Assembly (NCBI GenBank): GCA_041946865.1 | Contig: JBHGBF010000048.1 | Coordinates: forward strand, 1-43,900 | Direction: 5' to 3' | Source: RPQK01 sp041946865 | GTDB taxonomy: Bacteria; Acidobacteriota; UBA6911; RPQK01 | Length of the DNA: 43,900 nt | Program-made: the position numbers and the translations under genes | Shown here: positions 32,149-40,748 of the stretch, one piece after another | How the letters are laid out: the number at the start of each line of letters is the position of its first letter | Position numbering within the stretch: the first letter of the stretch is position 1 | Notes under the pieces: model-generated | What the model saw: only the letters and a program-made list of their open reading frames with translations | Told to the model about the DNA's origin: nothing | The model's database searches: none

Positions 32149-35100
32149 CCTTCAGCCCGAACTGGAACTGGCGCGGATCAAAAGCCGCGGTCGGCCGGCT
32201 GTAGTAGCGCCCACCCGGCGCGAGCTCGCCAAACGCATTCACGTCCGTGAAGAACGGCGACGCCGCAGCCTCGTTGAAACGATTGAAAAGGTTGAACGCC
32301 TCCCCGATTACATCAACCCGGACCTTCTCCCCCAACCGGACCGCCCGGGTCAAACGCAGGTCCACTGAGGCATAGCCGTGCATAATCCCGCGGTTGCGCC
32401 CGAGGTTGCCGTTCTCGAGAAAAGCCGGCAAAACCAGGGTGGCGCCGGTCCCGACACTCGGCCGGTCATTGGAGCTTTGCAGGTCGGCATTAGTGTCGGT
32501 GCCTGTAATGACGTTGAACGGACGACCCGAAGAAAGCTCAATGATCGGAGCAAAGATGAAGTCGGCCAGCAGCCGTCGCGCGAAGTCCGGTGAGGCGGCC
32601 CATTCACGTGGCGAGGAAAACAGGGCGCTGAATCCAAACCGGTGCCGTTGATCAAAAAGCGAATCCGAGCGCTCTGCCCGAAAGTTGCCGTTGTCTTGGG
32701 GTTTGAGAAGCGTGTGCAGGTCAGAAGAATCGTCGATCGTGTGCGACCAGGTGTAGGAGGCGAGGAACTGAAAGTTACTGGAGAAGCGCTTTTTGACTTC
32801 GAGCGACAGCGCGTTGTAGTTCGAGTTCCCGTCAGACAGCTGGGCGCTGACGTCGCCAAGGGGGGAGATCGGCCCCGCGGTTCGCAAGGAGCTGGCAAGG
32901 GCGGCAGCGAACGCGGCCGGGGACACCTGGCCGCCCGTGGCCGAGGTGACAAAGAAATAGTTCGGCGCGCTCGGCCGGAAGAAATTCGCGGCCAGTGGAC
33001 TGACGATCACATGTCCGGTCACGTTGTGGACCGCCACCAGCCCCGGCACCCGGACGGTGTAAAGAGCGTTGCTGGCCGTGGGGAGTGGGAACAAAACCGC
33101 TTCGGCAAAGCCGGTGGGCGCCCTGCCGTTAGCCAGGCAGGCGGCCTGGGCCGCACCCAGCGCTGCGGGGCAAAGCACCGGGTTACCGACAGAGAAGCGC
33201 CGGAAATTCTCGACCAGGAGATCATTGCGGGGAGCATTGATGTCCTGAGGATGAGGGAGGTGATGAGCGCCGGCGAATAAATAGCTGGCCGAGACAGAAA
33301 CGTTCTTCGATATCTGGCGCTCCAGGCTCAGGTTAACCTGGTTCGCATAAGCGTATTCGAAATTCTGGGCTACCGGGAGCGTAAACGGCAAGATCGGGCC
33401 AAAGCCGGCAAACTTCTGATCGTTGAAACGAAGGCGGCCTGCCAGATACTCCGAGCTTGCCGCCAGTCCCGGCGTCACTCCCGGCATCGCAGTTCCTTGG
33501 AAGATCTGCAGCAGATTCAAAGTGGCCGTCGGTGCGGGACTGCCTGGGAGAACGGTCGTGAACTGCTGCTGCTGCGCCGCGTCCGCTATATCGGAGTTGA
33601 ATGCGATCGCCAGCAGCGGGTGATCGTAATAAAGCCCGTAGGCCGCGCGGACGACTGTCTTCCCGTTGCCGTTCACATCCCAGGCCAGGCCGAGACGCGG
33701 CGCCCAATTGTTGGTGTCGCGCGGGAAGCCTTGCTGAACACCCAGGACATCTTGCGCCGCCTTCATGTCCGAGGCCGAGAGCTGGATGCCGCTTAGCGGG
33801 TCCTGAAAACCGACCGGGGCGATTGTGTCGGTCAGCTCAACGTCGTAGCGTATGCCGTAGTTCACCGTCAGATTCCGCCGCACCTTCCAAGAGTCTTGAA
33901 GGAAAAACGCAAGCGGCCGGTTCTTCAGCGCGCTGAACGGGTTCCCGAATCCCTGAATAAATACCCCAGGCAGACCAGCCCCATACGCCTGCACCGGCGT
34001 CAGGGGCGGCGCCGCTGAGGAGAGCGGGGTGGTCAGCCCTCCAGCCGTAGTGGACACGAAAGGCTGGAGGGCGAAGGTACCGAAGTTGAACAGGCCTGGG
34101 AAGTTCAGGTCGAAACGGGCATCCACGTCGATCAGATTGATATCGCCGCCAAACTTGAACGTGTGGCTCCCGTGAAGCCAGTTCAGGTTATCTGTGATTT
34201 GAAAACGTCGTTCGGTGCGATCGACCGGGGAGAAAGGATTCGAGCCGATAAAAGCGGCGCCTGCGATCTGGATCGCGGCGCCCGGCACTTTCGAATCAAA
34301 GGTCGCATCCCGGTTGCTTACACTCAGGCGAGCCTCGTTAACCACCGTCTTCGACACCATGGAGGCGACCGAGCTGACAAAGGCGGTGTCGCGCAGTGTC
34401 TGAACACCGGTACGGGAGAAGTCGTTCTGTCCCAAGACCTGATTCTGCGATTCGTCCTGAATGCCGCTCACATCACTCGGGTTGTAGGAGAAGCGCAGAT
34501 TGAGCTGGTGCCGGGAATTGATCTGGTGATCGGCCCGAGTGGAGAAAAAAGTGGTTCCCTCGGAAATCGGGAAAACGCGCGCCAGCTGTAGCAGCGGCCT
34601 GAAACCAATGGGATGGCCGTCCTCGTTGAGCGTCACGAAGCCCGGCTTGATGTCGTTGTTCGCTGCAGTGGGCACGGGAGTTCCGGACATAAAGAACCGC
34701 CCGCCGATAGTGGTGCCCGGCTGAATCGCTCCCCCCGGGCTCCTCAGGTTACTGGCGCCATGAAGCGCTGTCTGCCCGCCCGCCGAGGCGATCGTGGCGT
34801 AGCTGATCGCGTTGGCGATGCGGGCGGGGTCTCCGCTGGCCAGTTCCCCCTGTATGAAACCGGCCTGGGCCCCGGTCAGGCTATCATAGACATTTACGAA
34901 AGGCAGAAATGGGGCGCCGATCGCCACACTGGAGCCGAGCCCGCCGGCCACGTCGCTCGTGAAGAAACTCGATTCCTGTCGCCGTCGCTGTTCAAAGGCC
35001 ACGAAGAAAAAGCTCCGGTCCCGCTTGAAAGGCCCGCCCAGCGTCGCTCCATACTGGGCGCGGGTGAAGCCCGGCTTCTTGTCCGGATCGTTGTCTATCA

Positions 35101-35932
35101 GAGGCGCAAACGGGTTACGCGCCTGGATGCTCTTGTGACGGATGAACCCGAAAAGCGAGCCGCGCAGCTCGTTAGTTCCCGCTTTGGTAATGACGTTGAC
35201 AATTCCGCCCGTGGCCCGGCCGAATTCAGCCGCATAGGAGTTGGTCGCAACCTGGAACTCCTGAACCGCCTCCTGGGACACAGTCGATCGGGCTGCGTTG
35301 ATCGAATTGTCGGTGTTGTCGGCCCCGTCCAGTTGGACCAGGGTGGAGCGGCCTCGCTGTCCGCCGATGTTCAGACCTGACGAGGGAGCGGGGCCGATCG
35401 GCCGGTCATTGCCGCGCGCTACCGTCGATACGGTGGTGGCAAAACCCAGATAGTCGCGCTGATTGATCGGCAGATGGCTGATGCGGCTTTCATCGATCGT
35501 GTTCGCTACCACCGTACGTGTCGCTTCGACCAGCTCGGTGGTCCCCGTGACAGTTACTGTCGTGCCCACCGCACCCAGCTGGAGCTGGACGTCCAGTTCG
35601 GCCACTTGCCCGACCGTCAGAGTGACCAACGGAATCACAGCAGTCGCGAAGTCGGGCGCCTGTGCGGTGACCTCGTAGTTGCCCGGCGGCAGGTTCGTAA
35701 TACGGAAAACCCCTTCGTCGTTGGCCACGACTTCGCGAGTCAGATTGGTGGCAAGATTGCGCACACTCACCGCAGCGCCCGCCACGGCGCCTTTCTGCGG
35801 ATCGAGCACGGACCCACTCAGGTCAGCCGCGTTCGCCTGCGCCTGGGCAAGCGCAGCGCTTGTAGCGAAAATCAGTGAGGCGGACAGTATCAGAGTTAAG
35901 ACGGCCAGCCGCCGGGGAAGGAAACGGGTCAT
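32138..35932 (-). CDS. Oar-like TonB-dependent receptor with carboxypeptidase-regulatory-like domain
   Basis: Large outer-membrane beta barrel (1264 residues). A signal peptide (residues 1-29, ending ALAQ) is followed by a carboxypeptidase-regulatory-like beta domain (about 35-120: DLSGSVLDPQKGAVAGAAV, GVFRITNLPPGNYEV). Next is a plug domain (about 130-250) with LNIGGQRGRSTLVQLDGADN and VQEFQVATNSYAAEFGRATGG, then the barrel. The chain ends FGLKVNW, an aromatic C-terminus as expected for barrel assembly. Such Oar-like receptors are numerous in Acidobacteria and are thought to import or export large molecules; the ligand is unknown. ATG 35932 lies five bases after GGAGGAGG, an unusually strong ribosome-binding site. 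It is transcribed alone, toward slt. Confidence 0.93.
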   Translation of the reverse strand: MTRFLPRRLAVLTLILSASLIFATSAALAQAQANAADLSGSVLDPQKGAVAGAAVSVRNLATNLTREVVANDEGVFRITNLPPGNYEVTAQAPDFATAVIPLVTLTVGQVAELDVQLQLGAVGTTVTVTGTTELVEATRTVVANTIDESRISHLPINQRDYLGFATTVSTVARGNDRPIGPAPSSGLNIGGQRGRSTLVQLDGADNTDNSINAARSTVSQEAVQEFQVATNSYAAEFGRATGGIVNVITKAGTNELRGSLFGFIRHKSIQARNPFAPLIDNDPDKKPGFTRAQYGATLGGPFKRDRSFFFVAFEQRRRQESSFFTSDVAGGLGSSVAIGAPFLPFVNVYDSLTGAQAGFIQGELASGDPARIANAISYATIASAGGQTALHGASNLRSPGGAIQPGTTIGGRFFMSGTPVPTAANNDIKPGFVTLNEDGHPIGFRPLLQLARVFPISEGTTFFSTRADHQINSRHQLNLRFSYNPSDVSGIQDESQNQVLGQNDFSRTGVQTLRDTAFVSSVASMVSKTVVNEARLSVSNRDATFDSKVPGAAIQIAGAAFIGSNPFSPVDRTERRFQITDNLNWLHGSHTFKFGGDINLIDVDARFDLNFPGLFNFGTFALQPFVSTTAGGLTTPLSSAAPPLTPVQAYGAGLPGVFIQGFGNPFSALKNRPLAFFLQDSWKVRRNLTVNYGIRYDVELTDTIAPVGFQDPLSGIQLSASDMKAAQDVLGVQQGFPRDTNNWAPRLGLAWDVNGNGKTVVRAAYGLYYDHPLLAIAFNSDIADAAQQQQFTTVLPGSPAPTATLNLLQIFQGTAMPGVTPGLAASSEYLAGRLRFNDQKFAGFGPILPFTLPVAQNFEYAYANQVNLSLERQISKNVSVSASYLFAGAHHLPHPQDINAPRNDLLVENFRRFSVGNPVLCPAALGAAQAACLANGRAPTGFAEAVLFPLPTASNALYTVRVPGLVAVHNVTGHVIVSPLAANFFRPSAPNYFFVTSATGGQVSPAAFAAALASSLRTAGPISPLGDVSAQLSDGNSNYNALSLEVKKRFSSNFQFLASYTWSHTIDDSSDLHTLLKPQDNGNFRAERSDSLFDQRHRFGFSALFSSPREWAASPDFARRLLADFIFAPIIELSSGRPFNVITGTDTNADLQSSNDRPSVGTGATLVLPAFLENGNLGRNRGIMHGYASVDLRLTRAVRLGEKVRVDVIGEAFNLFNRFNEAAASPFFTDVNAFGELAPGGRYYSRPTAAFDPRQFQFGLKVNW

Positions 35933-36214
35933 GTGATCCTCCTCCAACTGTTCAGCAGATGCTCCTGCGGAAACGGTGGGAGCCTTTGTAGCTCAAGAGG
36001 AGGGTCTGTTTCAACAAAATAAAACAAGTCGTCCCGGCGGCCATCAGGCTCAGAACGTGCGCGAATCGCCGGCCAGGGATGAGGTAGTCGGCAAAAGCTG
36101 CGTCCCCGTGCGTTACCCGGGCCACTTCATGATGGGGACGCTGGGAGGGTGAGGGACGCCGGCGTGCTGTGCCCCGAATCTCTGTATTCGGCAGAGGGAC
36201 TCCGGCAACAGGGA

Positions 36215-36490
36215 CTATCGTCGAGGCGGTTCTTTCAGATACTTCCGCGACATTTCAAAACTGAGCAGCGAGACGATAAGGGAGGAAACGACGAGGAGGG
36301 AAGCTTCAGAGAAAGTGCCTCTGGACAATCTCATCAGCAAAACGCCGAGAAAACCGAGAAGGTGACAGAAGCGGATACCCCAGGCACGCAGGCTCGACCC
36401 GAAAGGGTATCGGATCATCACGAGCACGAAGCCGGCTGACGCCATCGTGAAAAAGAAGAGCGCTGCGAGAGCCAGGATTTGTTCCCACAT
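36215..36490 (-). CDS. Small three-helix membrane protein of unknown function
   Basis: A 91-residue hydrophobic protein with three likely membrane helices: about 4-28 (ILALAALFFFTMASAGFVLV), 40-58 and 63-82. The basic end KYLKEPPRR suggests an inside C-terminus. I do not recognise a family. Codon choice resembles that of its neighbours and the hydrophobic pattern is regular, so it is probably a real gene. It follows the kinase/deaminase fusion by 61 nt on the same strand. The opposite-strand frame over this span is charged and low-complexity and is taken as a shadow. No convincing ribosome-binding site precedes ATG 36490. Confidence 0.6.
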   Translation of the reverse strand: MWEQILALAALFFFTMASAGFVLVMIRYPFGSSLRAWGIRFCHLLGFLGVLLMRLSRGTFSEASLLVVSSLIVSLLSFEMSRKYLKEPPRR

Positions 36491-36551
36491 GCTTCAGGGT
36501 TTGATCCCGTGGATGAAAGAAGGTTCGAATTAAGGGGTAATCCGAAGGGGC

Positions 36552-37553
36552 TCATTCCACTCTGAACTGCCGGCAGATTATCCCAGCCTCTTGAATCAGT
36601 CTAAAGGATGCCTCGTTTAACGGGTAGTCTACGTTGTAGACCACCTCTCGGATCCCCGCGTTAATGATCATCTTCGTACACATCAGACAAGGCGCAAACG
36701 TCGTATACAAGGTTGCGTCTTTGACACTGACTCCGTGGTACGCGGCTTGGACAATTGCGTTCTCCTCTCCATGGGAGCACAGGCAATCGTCCAGACGAGT
36801 GCCGCTGTCGGCCATCTCATTGCACCTTGGGCACCCTCCTTCGTAGCAGTTCCGGGTACCTCTGGGGGTCCCGTTGTATCCGGTCGAGATGACGCGGCGG
36901 TCGCGCACGATGATGGCCGCAACTTTTCTCTTGATGCAATTGCTGCGCAGCGAGGCGACTTTGGCCAGGCGCATGAAATATTCGTCCCAGCACGGGCGGT
37001 CCAGTTTCCCGGAAATCTGCGTCAGGACCTGCTGGACCTTTTGATGGAGCTCTCCAAAGGTACCCTCGTTCTCGATTTTGACGTCGGCCAGGCATTCGGT
37101 GGCCTCCAGCTGCTGGCGCTCCGATCCGGGATTGGCTGCCTCTCGCTGCTCGGTCGCAAGAAACTCCTCGTAGGTGGTCGGGTCCTTCTCGCGACTACGT
37201 GCCCGGATCCGTTTGAACCGCACCGCCGGATCGGCGACCACGGCGATCAGGCAAAACCGCGAAGAGGTCCGGAAGACTTCCACTTCATCCGGGTGACGGA
37301 ACGAATCGACCACGTAGTTCTTGTCGAATTGCAAACGGCTGAAAATCTGCCGGGCCAGGTATCCGTTGCCTGAGCGCCGGCGCAGCTCGTTACCAACCTC
37401 GGTAAGACGATCGCGGGTGATCGCCTCGCCTCTGTCGGCCAATTCTTCGCGGATCACGTCGGAGAGAGAGTAGTAGTAGAAGCCCTTAGATTTCAAATAG
37501 TCCGCGACTGCTCCTTTGCCGGCGCCGTTCTTGCCTGTAAGCCCGAGGATCAT
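36552..37553 (-). CDS. P-loop kinase-like domain fused to dCMP deaminase
   Basis: The C-terminal half (about 185-333) is a zinc-dependent deoxycytidylate deaminase that makes dUMP for thymidylate synthesis. HGEENA (261-266) provides zinc ligand His261 and catalytic Glu263; PCLMC (288-292) provides two Cys ligands. GYNGTPRGTRNCYEGGCPRC and the later VVYNVDYPLNEASF are dCMP-deaminase landmarks. The usual His-Ala-Glu is His-Gly-Glu here. The N-terminal half (1-180) is a P-loop domain with GLTGKNGAGKG (4-14) and a lid-like RxxxR region (114-121), resembling dephospho-CoA or nucleoside-monophosphate kinases. This two-domain layout recalls fungal Dcd1. ATG 37553 follows AAAGGA. A small membrane protein gene lies downstream. 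Whether the P-loop half is a kinase or an allosteric nucleotide sensor is unknown. Confidence 0.88.
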   Translation of the reverse strand: MILGLTGKNGAGKGAVADYLKSKGFYYYSLSDVIREELADRGEAITRDRLTEVGNELRRRSGNGYLARQIFSRLQFDKNYVVDSFRHPDEVEVFRTSSRFCLIAVVADPAVRFKRIRARSREKDPTTYEEFLATEQREAANPGSERQQLEATECLADVKIENEGTFGELHQKVQQVLTQISGKLDRPCWDEYFMRLAKVASLRSNCIKRKVAAIIVRDRRVISTGYNGTPRGTRNCYEGGCPRCNEMADSGTRLDDCLCSHGEENAIVQAAYHGVSVKDATLYTTFAPCLMCTKMIINAGIREVVYNVDYPLNEASFRLIQEAGIICRQFRVE

Positions 37554-37655
37554 CGTTCCTTTATAGCACAGTAAGCACCTACTTAGACCTCCGCGGGCGG
37601 GATTGGTTCCATCCGCCATCCGGTAACGGGTAATCGGCTGTGCTATAGTGCTTTC

Positions 37656-38825
37656 ATGGGTCCCTCGAACATCGACTTCATGAAGCTGGATGAACTATTT
37701 ACGGACGAGGAAAGACTTGTACGCGACAGTGTCCGGGAGTTTGTGGATCAGAATGTGCTGCCTGTGATCGAGGAGCATTACCAGGCAGGCCGGTTCCCTC
37801 TGCATCTGGTCAAGCCGATGGCTGATCTCGGCTATTTCGGCGCCAATCTCGACGGGTATGGCTGCGCCGGGCTGAACAACATCGCGTACGGTCTGATCAT
37901 GCAGGAGTTGGAGCGAGGCGACAGCGGCCTGCGCAGCTTCGTCTCCGTGCAGGGCGCCCTGGTCATGTACCCGATTCACAGTTTCGGGAGCGATGAGCAG
38001 AAGGAGCGGTGGCTTCCGCGCCTGCAGTCGGGCCGGGCGATCGGCTGTTTCGGCCTGACTGAGCCGGACTTCGGGTCGAATCCGGGCGGTATGAGGACCC
38101 GGGCGCGACGCGAGGGTGACTGTTACGTCCTGCAGGGATCGAAGGCCTGGATCACAAACGGGACACTTGCCGATGTTGCGGTCGTGTGGGCCAGGTGCGA
38201 GGACGACAAGATCCGTGGGTTTCTGGTTGAGAAAGGCACGGCAGGGTTTGAGTCGCGCGACTATCACAACAAGCATTCCCTGCGGGCGTCGGTAACCTCG
38301 GAGCTCTTCTTCGATAACTGTCGCATTCCGGCTTCGAATCGTCTTCCGAAGACCGAGGGACTGAAGAATGCGCTTATGTGTCTGAGCCAGGCGCGTTACG
38401 GAATTGCCTGGGGAGCGATCGGCAGCGCCATGGCCTGCTTCGAGACCGCCCGCCGGTGGTCCCTGGAGCGGAAGCAATTCGGCGACAAACCGATCGCTTC
38501 CCACCAGATCGTCCAGCAGAAGCTCGCCCACATGCTTACGGAGCTCACCAAGGCGCAGCTTCTGGCTTATCGGCTGGGACAGCTGAAGGACGCCGGCACG
38601 GTGCGGCCCGAACAGATCTCGATGGCGAAAAGGAACAACGTGGCGATGGCGCTGGAGACTGCCCGGATGGCCCGCGATATCCTCGGTGCCAATGGAATCC
38701 TGAGCGACTATCCGGTGTTTCGTCACATGGCCAATCTGGAGTCGGTCTCCACCTACGAGGGCACTCACGACATTCACACGCTCATTTTGGGTCAAAGCAT
38801 CACAGGAATTTCCGCGTTTGAGTGA
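37656..38825 (+). CDS. gcdH: Acyl-CoA dehydrogenase, glutaryl-CoA dehydrogenase-like
   Basis: FAD-dependent enzyme that oxidises and decarboxylates glutaryl-CoA to crotonyl-CoA in lysine, tryptophan or aromatic breakdown. The 389-residue chain has the three-part acyl-CoA dehydrogenase fold: GCFGLTEPDFGSNPGGMRTRA (slightly over 20 residues, around 131-151) binds the flavin and substrate, and the C-terminal YEGTHDIHTLILG carries the catalytic Glu368 in the position typical of GcdH. RQFGDKPIASHQIVQQKLA-like sequence (KQFGDKPIA) is also GcdH-like. ATG 37656 gives a plausible N-terminus. The gene diverges from the deaminase gene across about 100 nt and is followed after 25 nt by the glycolipid-binding-domain gene. 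Other short-chain acyl-CoA dehydrogenases are possible but less likely. Confidence 0.88.
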   Translation: MGPSNIDFMKLDELFTDEERLVRDSVREFVDQNVLPVIEEHYQAGRFPLHLVKPMADLGYFGANLDGYGCAGLNNIAYGLIMQELERGDSGLRSFVSVQGALVMYPIHSFGSDEQKERWLPRLQSGRAIGCFGLTEPDFGSNPGGMRTRARREGDCYVLQGSKAWITNGTLADVAVVWARCEDDKIRGFLVEKGTAGFESRDYHNKHSLRASVTSELFFDNCRIPASNRLPKTEGLKNALMCLSQARYGIAWGAIGSAMACFETARRWSLERKQFGDKPIASHQIVQQKLAHMLTELTKAQLLAYRLGQLKDAGTVRPEQISMAKRNNVAMALETARMARDILGANGILSDYPVFRHMANLESVSTYEGTHDIHTLILGQSITGISAFE

Positions 38826-38850
38826 TAGCGTGTCGAGGGAAGGCAAAAGC

Positions 38851-39402
38851 ATGAGTACACCCATTGTATGGCGGCGGATTGACCGGCCCGGGCACGAATC
38901 GGCGCGCCTCGTGTCGCTCGGCCCTGAATATCTCCTGCTGGGGACCAGTGTTTTCGTATACGAAAGCCGGGCGTGCCGTCTGGATTACCGGATCATTTGC
39001 GACCGTGCCTGGCAAACCGTTTCCGCGCAAGTCAGCGGCTGGATCGGCGACCAGGTCGTCGAGTCGGACATCACCGTGGATGGGGGACGGCGCTGGCGCC
39101 ACAATGGCCTGGAGATCGAAAGCGTGGCCGGTTGCTACGACATCGACCTGAATTTCAGCCCCTCAACGAATCTCCTGCCCATTCGCCGGCTGAACCTCGA
39201 ATGCGGCAGCAGGGAGGACATTCGGTCCGCCTGGCTTCGTTTCCCGGAATTCACCCTGGAGCCGCTGGATCAGGTCTACCAGCGGGCGTCAGGGGACGTT
39301 TATCGGTACGAAAGCGGAGGTGGCAAGTTCGTCGCCTGGTTGCGAGTCGACGAGGACGGATTTGTGACCGATTATCCCGGCTTCTGGCGGGCGGAGGTGT
39401 AA
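38851..39402 (+). CDS. Putative glycolipid-binding domain protein (PF06475-like)
   Basis: The 183-residue chain matches the putative glycolipid-binding family, whose structures show a beta barrel with a large central pocket. Family-like segments are VWRRIDRPGHES near the start, CRLDYRIICDRAWQT (42-56), the central DIDLNFSPSTNLLPIRRL (near 97-114) and the C-terminal DEDGFVTDYPGFW. There is no signal peptide, so it is probably cytoplasmic. The biochemical role of the family is not established. ATG 38851 follows GAGGGAAGG and is 25 nt after gcdH, so the two are likely co-transcribed. The 3' end meets the larA gene tail to tail, 10 nt apart. Confidence 0.8.
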   Translation: MSTPIVWRRIDRPGHESARLVSLGPEYLLLGTSVFVYESRACRLDYRIICDRAWQTVSAQVSGWIGDQVVESDITVDGGRRWRHNGLEIESVAGCYDIDLNFSPSTNLLPIRRLNLECGSREDIRSAWLRFPEFTLEPLDQVYQRASGDVYRYESGGGKFVAWLRVDEDGFVTDYPGFWRAEV

Positions 39403-39412
39403 GGAACCCGTT

Positions 39413-40684
39413 TTACGTCTTCACGTACGGAATCGTCTGCGGACCTTGGGGAAGGACACAGATCGAGGCATCCGGGCCGTATTTGCTCACCAGTTGCTCG
39501 ACTGTTCCCTCGACGGAATGGCTTGGACACAAGAGCGCCGCCCGAATCTGGGTGTCGGTGAGCCCCTCGGAGTAGACGAAGACATCCGCTTTCAGCTGAA
39601 TCTGCGCCTGAACCTGCGCCTCCCACTGATCCTGCTCCAGAAAACCGGGCGCACTGATCATTTCCAGGACTCCCCTGGGACTGCCGGCCTTCTCGAGCAG
39701 CTCCCGATAAAGGCCATGCTCCGGAATTCCGTCCCGGCACTCCGCAGCGGCGACGATGGCGCCGCCGGGTTTGACTACGAGAGCGGCGGCGCTCATCCCC
39801 TTCACCGTCTGATAGAGATTGATATCCAACGGATAACCCGAGTTTGTGGTGACAACTATGTCAAACGGCTCCGGAACGGGAACCATCGCCGTCTGCCTGG
39901 CGAAGCGGCAACCCGCCTCGTGCGCCGCTTTCCAGTCGCCGGCAAACACGCGCGTAATTCGCTTCTCGCTGTTCAGAGTGACGTTGACCAGGAACGTCGG
40001 CCGAAGGTGTGAAGCGACTTCCTGAATCTCCTCCCAGATCGGGTTCCCGTACGTGATTCCCCAGGTGGCTTGAGGAGAGGCTATCATGCCGGCGTCGTGG
40101 TTTCCCAGCACGGTCTTGAGTCCCGCCATTCCGGGCATGACGGCCTTGCCGCCACCGGAGAAGCCGGCAAAAAAATGAGGCTCGATAAACCCGGTCAGGA
40201 TCTTCACCTGGCACTCCGTCAACTCGCGGTTCAGCCAGACCTCGTGCCCAGCCGCGGTCTTGCCCAGGCAGACCTGCGTAGCCGGATCGAAGGCGGAGTT
40301 CTGGACGATCCGATACCGCGATGCCAGCTCGGAGCCAAGCATCGTCTCCAGCTCAGCCGGGGTCTGCTGGCGGTGGGTGCCGAGAGCGTTAAAAAGAGTG
40401 ATCCGCCTGTCGGGGACATGGGAGAGCTGCTCCAGGATCACGGGGAGCATCAGGCGGTTTGGAGCCGGACGCGTGATATCGCTGAAGACTATGCCGACTC
40501 GATCGGAAGGTCTGACAAGGTCCTTAAGCGGCGGGGACTCGATCGGATCCAGAAGCGCCTGCTTGAGCGCCTCTATCGGATCAGGCGCCGCAGCCGTGTG
40601 CTTCGGTTCCAGGACGGAAACCGACCAGCGGTCGTTTAGCTCAATCGGCAGCCCTTTCTGCCCGTAAGCCAGCTGAATCTTCAT
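39413..40684 (-). CDS. larA: LarA-family nickel-pincer racemase/epimerase
   Basis: LarA enzymes interconvert 2-hydroxyacid stereoisomers with a covalently attached nickel-pincer nucleotide. All key residues of Lactiplantibacillus LarA have counterparts about four positions earlier: Asp69 and Arg72 (SDITRP), His104 (LGTHRQQT), His170 (IEPHFFAGF), Lys180 (GGGKAVMPG), which would hold the cofactor, and His196 (GNHDAG). At 423 residues the protein is full length. The cofactor-building genes larB, larC and larE are not in this window. ATG 40684 (MKIQLAYGQKG) fits the family. It follows the PD40-M28 gene by 64 nt on the same strand. The substrate may be lactate or another hydroxyacid; this cannot be read from the sequence. 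Confidence 0.88.
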   Translation of the reverse strand: MKIQLAYGQKGLPIELNDRWSVSVLEPKHTAAAPDPIEALKQALLDPIESPPLKDLVRPSDRVGIVFSDITRPAPNRLMLPVILEQLSHVPDRRITLFNALGTHRQQTPAELETMLGSELASRYRIVQNSAFDPATQVCLGKTAAGHEVWLNRELTECQVKILTGFIEPHFFAGFSGGGKAVMPGMAGLKTVLGNHDAGMIASPQATWGITYGNPIWEEIQEVASHLRPTFLVNVTLNSEKRITRVFAGDWKAAHEAGCRFARQTAMVPVPEPFDIVVTTNSGYPLDINLYQTVKGMSAAALVVKPGGAIVAAAECRDGIPEHGLYRELLEKAGSPRGVLEMISAPGFLEQDQWEAQVQAQIQLKADVFVYSEGLTDTQIRAALLCPSHSVEGTVEQLVSKYGPDASICVLPQGPQTIPYVKT

Positions 40685-40748
40685 AACAAGGATTTTAAAC
40701 GCAGGCCGAACCACGGCGTAGCGGTAACGCAGCTGCGCACACCGCGGA

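Noticed and set aside
36149..36439. Plus-strand 96-residue frame opposite the small membrane protein
   Set aside because: The product is charged and low-complexity with no family resemblance, while the opposite strand gives a regular three-helix membrane protein.
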